Assembly: GCF_002162375.1 (NCBI RefSeq)
Contig: NZ_CP021425.1
Span: forward strand, 3,852,766-3,916,765
Reading direction: 5' to 3'
DNA: 64,000 nucleotides
Origin: Oleiphilus messinensis
GTDB lineage: Bacteria; Pseudomonadota; Gammaproteobacteria; Pseudomonadales; Oleiphilaceae
A program made the translations under genes and the position numbers. Below the pieces are notes generated by a model. It had not been told where the DNA came from. It saw only the letters and a list, made by a program, of their open reading frames with translations, and ran no database searches. Position 1 is the first letter of the stretch. Every line of letters begins with the position of its first letter. Positions 59,792 to 64,000 of the stretch are shown here, one piece after another.

Positions 59792-62317
59792 CTAAATACT
59801 TTGCAATACGCTTGCAGGCGAAACTCGAATAACTCGCCTTAATTGAGTCCAACCAATCAGCGCAATGCCAAGAGCCGAGAGAAAAATAATCAGCATACCA
59901 GACTGCCAATGCAGAGCCATTTCCAGATCAAATACCTGAGTCATAAGCAACGCAACGACAACTTCCGCCCCAACAAACGCAATACATGCAGATACCAGCC
60001 CAACAATCGCAAACTCGTAGACCTGACCACCCTGGACAAGACGGCGACTCCCCCCTAAAGCCCTGTAGATTGCACCCTCCTGGAGACGTTCCTGCAAGGT
60101 AACATTAACAATCGCCATCATGACCAGTACCGCCCCGACCAAGATCAATCCCATCACCAGTTCAACAGCGAAGGATACCTGGCTAATCACGTGCTGAATC
60201 CGCGCAATCAGTTGATCCACCTCCAATACTGTGACCGTTGGAAATTGCTGATTTATTGCATTCAACACTGACTTGTTCCCGGGCTCAAGATGGAAGCTGG
60301 TAATATAGGTTGCAGGGAAGTCCGACAGTGCACCGGGCTCAAAGATCATATAAAAATTAGGGCGCATGCTATCCCATTGCACTGAACGGACACTTGTAAC
60401 CTGAGCACGAAAGGGTTGTGCTCCCACCTGAAATGTCAACACATCGTTAACGGTGACACCTAGTCGTTCAGCCAATTTAGACTCAATAGACACCGCCGGA
60501 AATTCGCCTTGCACATCACCAATCAACTCTGGCCACCAGGCCCCCTCTAGCAATTCGTTATCTGCAGGCAACATCTCGGCCCAGGTTAGATTAAGTTCAC
60601 GGTTCAGTGCGTTGACATTTTTCTCTTTTGAGACGGCCTCTTTTACTGCAATGTCATTTATCTCAACTAATCGACCACGCACCATCGGATAAAACCCGGA
60701 GGTCTTCAACCCATGCTCAGCCAACACCTCTTCCATTCCCTCAAAATCGTAGGTGGCAATATTGATCAAAAAATGATTGGGTGTACCTTCGGGAAGCTGT
60801 GCCTGCCATTCAGAGAGCATTGATGTGCGAACCAAATACAGAACAGAGAAAATCATGATTGCCATCGCAAAGGCAAACAGCTGCAACTGCACCTGCCAAC
60901 GTCGACGGAAAAACGAATTGAGTGCTAACTTCAGAGCTTGTCCTGTGCTGCTTTGAAATACCTGCCTTTGCAATGTGGAGGCGACCAAAGAAGTCAATAG
61001 GCGATAAATTATCAGGACCAGCACAAACAGCACACACAACCCTAACGCCATCGCTCCCAGCGTTGCGGCGTTACCTGTGAAGTAATAGACCAGCACAATC
61101 ATACCCAGAATTGGCATGAGCCAGAACAAAGCAGAAAAACGCTCACCAGATTGAACTGACGCAAGCACAACGGCCGGAGACACGCCTTTAAAGTGTCGCA
61201 ACAATGGGACGATGAAGCAGAACATGCACAGAAAAGCAGTTCCCCAGCTGGCCAGCAAAACAGGCCCCGTTAACGTCAGTGTCCAGACTGACACTGATTC
61301 TAAAGCAAACACATTATCGAGAAGAGATAATGACACCGCAAGTATACCGCCAGCCAAGATCGTCCCTATTACCGCACCGAGCAGCGTAAAGATCAAAAAC
61401 ATACGGAGATAGATGCTCATCAGCTGCCCACTGGTCAGCCCCAGAGCCTTTAATATCCCCACTTGCTTAACGTGCTGATTGGCAAAATGACGGGAACACA
61501 CCGAAATAGCAACAATCGCCAGCAAGACCGCCAAACTCGCCCCAAGCATTGAGTAGCTTTCTGCTTTGTCCAGCGCTCGAGCCACAGCCGGTCTGCCTTC
61601 TTTAACCGAGATCCATTCTGCACTGGGCAGCAACTCGGGTACGAGTTTTTTTTCGAGTCGGGACAACGCAATATCTGTCCCTGAAAAATAATATCGATAT
61701 GTGACTCGGCTTCCGGGCTGAACTATCCCGGCAGCCATCGCATCCTCAAAGTTCATCATTACCCGGGGGGCAAGCTGTGAAAAACCAAACTGCAAGTCTG
61801 GCTCTCGCACCAGCACCCGGGTTACTTTCAATTTAGCGTTGCCGATAGAGACCGCATCACCAATATTGACACTGAGTAAATTGAAGAGCCGCAGAGAAAG
61901 CCAAACCGTGCCGGCCTGCGGGCTCGTTCTTTCCTCAACAGCAGGCTCGCTTGGTGATTCAGAAACCAGAACCTTGCCCTTGAGCGGGTAGCCCTCGCTG
62001 ACAGCTTTGACACTCACCAATTGCAAGTTATCCCCGGAAGCCAGCATCGTCGAGAAGCCGAGCCCCTGAGCACTCTGCACCTGATTCTGTTCCGCCTTGC
62101 TCTGCCAGTCAATTTGGAGTGGGCGCGAACTTTTGATCTGTCTATCCGCTGCCAGTAATTCTGACGAGCCTTGCAGCAGCGCCGAATTCAAAATCTGGGC
62201 AAAAAGAGCCACGTTGGTCATCGCACCAACAGCAATAACGAGTGCGAGCAACAAGATCCTCGCTTCCCGTGTTTTTAGTGACTGTCGGAACATCCGCCAG
62301 GCAAAATGAGTTGTCAT
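59792..62317 (-). CDS. ABC transporter permease (YbbP/FtsX family)
   Basis: An 841-aa inner-membrane permease with two FtsX-type modules. The N-terminal helix (RILLLALVIAVGAMTNVALF), the first FtsX module helices at about 260-390, a middle pair near 405-440, and a C-terminal module (near 715-820) give about 10 helices. The periplasmic domains are large. It pairs with the ATPase encoded upstream at 62420-63151. This transporter family is usually adjacent to the TesA thioesterase and may act on lipids or lipoproteins; substrate unproved. The stop lies well before the csp gene, convergently. Confidence 0.9.
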   Translation of the reverse strand: MTTHFAWRMFRQSLKTREARILLLALVIAVGAMTNVALFAQILNSALLQGSSELLAADRQIKSSRPLQIDWQSKAEQNQVQSAQGLGFSTMLASGDNLQLVSVKAVSEGYPLKGKVLVSESPSEPAVEERTSPQAGTVWLSLRLFNLLSVNIGDAVSIGNAKLKVTRVLVREPDLQFGFSQLAPRVMMNFEDAMAAGIVQPGSRVTYRYYFSGTDIALSRLEKKLVPELLPSAEWISVKEGRPAVARALDKAESYSMLGASLAVLLAIVAISVCSRHFANQHVKQVGILKALGLTSGQLMSIYLRMFLIFTLLGAVIGTILAGGILAVSLSLLDNVFALESVSVWTLTLTGPVLLASWGTAFLCMFCFIVPLLRHFKGVSPAVVLASVQSGERFSALFWLMPILGMIVLVYYFTGNAATLGAMALGLCVLFVLVLIIYRLLTSLVASTLQRQVFQSSTGQALKLALNSFFRRRWQVQLQLFAFAMAIMIFSVLYLVRTSMLSEWQAQLPEGTPNHFLINIATYDFEGMEEVLAEHGLKTSGFYPMVRGRLVEINDIAVKEAVSKEKNVNALNRELNLTWAEMLPADNELLEGAWWPELIGDVQGEFPAVSIESKLAERLGVTVNDVLTFQVGAQPFRAQVTSVRSVQWDSMRPNFYMIFEPGALSDFPATYITSFHLEPGNKSVLNAINQQFPTVTVLEVDQLIARIQHVISQVSFAVELVMGLILVGAVLVMMAIVNVTLQERLQEGAIYRALGGSRRLVQGGQVYEFAIVGLVSACIAFVGAEVVVALLMTQVFDLEMALHWQSGMLIIFLSALGIALIGWTQLRRVIRVSPASVLQSI

Positions 62318-62397
62318 TTACGCTCCCCAAAATTGCACGATCCTGTTTTCTATTTTGATTCTGCTTTTTCTGAATAGCAACGAATCCCGGCATACAG

Positions 62398-62430
62398 CAA
62401 TCAATTAGACTACAATCAATCAAGCTACAA
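62398..62430. repeat. 15-bp tandem repeat at the 3' end of the ABC ATPase gene
   Basis: CAATCAATTAGACTA at 62398-62412 and CAATCAATCAAGCTA at 62413-62427, then a partial third copy. The TGA stop of the ATPase gene lies in the second unit. Confidence 0.7.
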
Positions 62431-63151
62431 TCTTGCCTTCCGCCAGATAGATTCGTCGATCACAGCGCTCTGCCAGATGTTCGTCATGGGTCACCAGCAC
62501 AAGCGTTGCAGACTGTTCCTGATTCAGTTCGAACAACAAGTCCATGATGTAGCGTCCGGTTTTGGTATCGAGATTTCCTGTCGGCTCATCGGCAAAGAGT
62601 ATGCGCGGAGCACAGGCAAACGCCCGCGCGATCGCAACCCGCTGCTGCTCACCGCCAGACAATTGATGAGGTAAATGGGACTGTCGATGCCCAACTCCAA
62701 CTTTGGTCAGGAAGTGCTCTGCTTTGATTTTCGCCTCTTTATCACGCTTCAACTCCAAAGGTAACATGACATTTTCCAGTGCAGACAATGAAGGGATAAG
62801 TTGAAAGGATTGAAAGACAAAACCAACTTCACTCGCTCTGACTTTTGCCCGATCCTCTTCATCCATTTCAGCAATATTATTGGCATTGAGAAAGACCGCT
62901 CCCGAGCTTGGGGTATCCATACCCGCAAGAATGCTCAACAGAGTCGTCTTGCCGCTTCCTGAACTACCACAGATCGCCAGAGACTCTTGAGCCCTCACCT
63001 CTAGACTGATGCCATCCAGAATTGTCAGAGCATTCCCGGAGCTGTCTACCTTTTTGACAATATCCCGAGCACGAATCACTGCTGGAGCAGAGTTGGCGCT
63101 TACCGTATCAATCCGCTCAGTACCAGATAGCTGTAACATATTATTTTCCAT
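62420..63151 (-). CDS. ABC transporter ATP-binding protein (YbbA family)
   Basis: A 243-aa ATPase. Walker A is [11 protein letters not shown], the Q-loop is in [12 protein letters not shown], the signature is [16 protein letters not shown], Walker B is [12 protein letters not shown] and the switch histidine is in LVTHDE. It powers the permease encoded 102 bp downstream, as in MacB/LolD-type systems. The ATG at 63151 is chosen; an ATG at 63139 and a TTG at 63205 are other possibilities. It is divergent from tesA, the usual YbbA-TesA arrangement. Confidence 0.92.
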   Translation of the reverse strand: MENNMLQLSGTERIDTVSANSAPAVIRARDIVKKVDSSGNALTILDGISLEVRAQESLAICGSSGSGKTTLLSILAGMDTPSSGAVFLNANNIAEMDEEDRAKVRASEVGFVFQSFQLIPSLSALENVMLPLELKRDKEAKIKAEHFLTKVGVGHRQSHLPHQLSGGEQQRVAIARAFACAPRILFADEPTGNLDTKTGRYIMDLLFELNQEQSATLVLVTHDEHLAERCDRRIYLAEGKIVA

Positions 63152-63354
63152 AGCGATCGCTATATTCCCCAATCTAGTGGATTTCCTGCTCTGGTGGTGC
63201 ACCAAAGTGACGTACTTGGCTCAACCCAAACAGCATACACCTCAATCGCTTTGCTTTACCATGAATTAAATTTAACCTGACTGTCGAATTACCAACTTCG
63301 CTTCAGAATCGTGGATTGATACACTGATGCAACATGGCACTTTGGAGATAAACA

Positions 63355-64000
63355 TTGGCAACAACCAAGACTTTTAACAGGTATACGTCCAAAAAATTTC
63401 TTTGGTTTTCTTTTTTTAGCATTTATTTTTTCTTGGTAGCACAAGCCAGTATTACCAATGCGGACAATAAACCAGAAAATGCTACCAGGGTCAGTTCGGC
63501 TCAAGGAGAAACCATTCTCGTTCTGGGCGACAGTTTGAGTGCTGCCTACGGAATCGCCACCGAACAGGGATGGGTGCATTTATTGCGTGAAATACTCCAT
63601 ACCCGTGGATCCCATGATGTGATCAATGCCAGTATCAGTGGAGAAACAACAGATGGAGGTGCCAGACGCATAACCACGCTCCTGGATACACACACTCCAG
63701 ATATACTTTTACTCGAACTCGGCGGCAACGATGGTTTAAGAGGATTCCCCACTCGTGTTATGCGCGACAACCTGCAACGCATTATCGATGCTGCCAAGGC
63801 AGCAAACTGCAAGGTTCACCTCATCGGAATGCACATCCCCCCCAATTACGGCCCACTCTATACGCAGCAATTTCACAACGTCTTTTATGAATTGGCCGAA
63901 GCAAACGAACTTACTTTGACTCCCTTCTTGCTGAACGGTGTGGAACTGAATGAGAAAATGATGCAATCCGACGGAATTCATCCTAGAGCTGAAGCACAAC
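63355..64000 (+). CDS. tesA: Arylesterase/thioesterase TesA, cut by the window end
   Basis: GDSL-family lipolytic enzyme of the periplasm. The frame continues past the window end, so no stop is seen. It starts with a TTG at 63355, 7 nt after a GGAG site at 63344-63347; no in-frame ATG exists before the middle of the protein. A signal peptide with a Lys-rich n-region and FFSIYFFLVAQAS follows. Block I is ILVLGDSLSAAYG with the catalytic serine, then SISGETTDGGARR, LELGGNDGLRG and the late DGIHPRAEAQ with the Asp/His pair. The visible part is about 215 aa, nearly the whole enzyme. It is divergent from the YbbA-type ATPase. Confidence 0.93.
   Translation, partial: MATTKTFNRYTSKKFLWFSFFSIYFFLVAQASITNADNKPENATRVSSAQGETILVLGDSLSAAYGIATEQGWVHLLREILHTRGSHDVINASISGETTDGGARRITTLLDTHTPDILLLELGGNDGLRGFPTRVMRDNLQRIIDAAKAANCKVHLIGMHIPPNYGPLYTQQFHNVFYELAEANELTLTPFLLNGVELNEKMMQSDGIHPRAEAQ

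Overview
The window is a chromosomal segment of a motile, respiratory gammaproteobacterium. Gene content and order match the Pseudomonas/Oceanospirillales type: smc-zipA-ligA next to a GntR regulator, trpS-scpA-scpB-rluB, gltA divergent from sdhCDAB-sucAB-lpd-sucCD, flgA/cheV/cheR beside flgM/flgN, and the ybbA/ybbP/tesA cluster. A marine hydrocarbon-degrader-like relative is plausible, but species cannot be read from the sequence. Nearly all of the window is ordinary core genome. The only mobile element recognised is one IS1380-type insertion sequence. I saw no tRNA, rRNA, CRISPR array or prophage.

Layout. 0.1-7.4 kb: adenine deaminase, hisC, a lipoprotein glycerophosphodiesterase, a DUF6502 regulator coupled to a tiny GGIGGTG protein, an outer-membrane beta-barrel candidate and a small membrane protein. 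7.4-13 kb: chemotaxis and flagellar genes (cheR, cheV, flgA, IS, flgM, flgN). The IS lies between flgA and flgM, but a sigma-28 promoter directly before flgM and a sigma-54 site before flgA are intact. 13-17.6 kb: a protein joining a c-di-GMP-binding MshEN domain to an exported DUF6160-like domain, a cyclophilin, mnmC and a CBS-domain protein. 17.7-28.7 kb: a large Calx-beta lipoprotein, a divergent NAD-dependent DNA ligase, zipA, smc and a GntR regulator. 29-34 kb: a diguanylate cyclase, rluB, scpB, scpA and a tryptophanyl-tRNA synthetase carrying a four-cysteine Fe-S motif.

34-48 kb: a nearly complete block of TCA-cycle genes. On the minus strand the transcription order is sdhC-sdhD-sdhA-sdhB-sucA-sucB-lpd-sucC-sucD. 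gltA is divergent from sdhC across about 1 kb of non-coding DNA. 48-59 kb: topA, a membrane-anchored coiled-coil protein, htpG with a near-perfect sigma-32 promoter, two overlapping hotdog thioesterases, a DUF599 membrane protein, an M48 metalloprotease lipoprotein, an alpha/beta hydrolase and miaE. 59-64 kb: a cold-shock protein with a long leader, the YbbP/YbbA-type ABC transporter and the start of tesA, cut by the window end.

The best candidate for something undescribed is the gene at 13017-13769. It carries two perfect 24-residue MshEN motifs at the canonical 5-residue spacing but no ATPase, followed directly by a signal-peptide-like segment and an exported domain. Other points of interest are the divergent LigA, the Fe-S type TrpS, and short tandem repeats that overlap stop codons.
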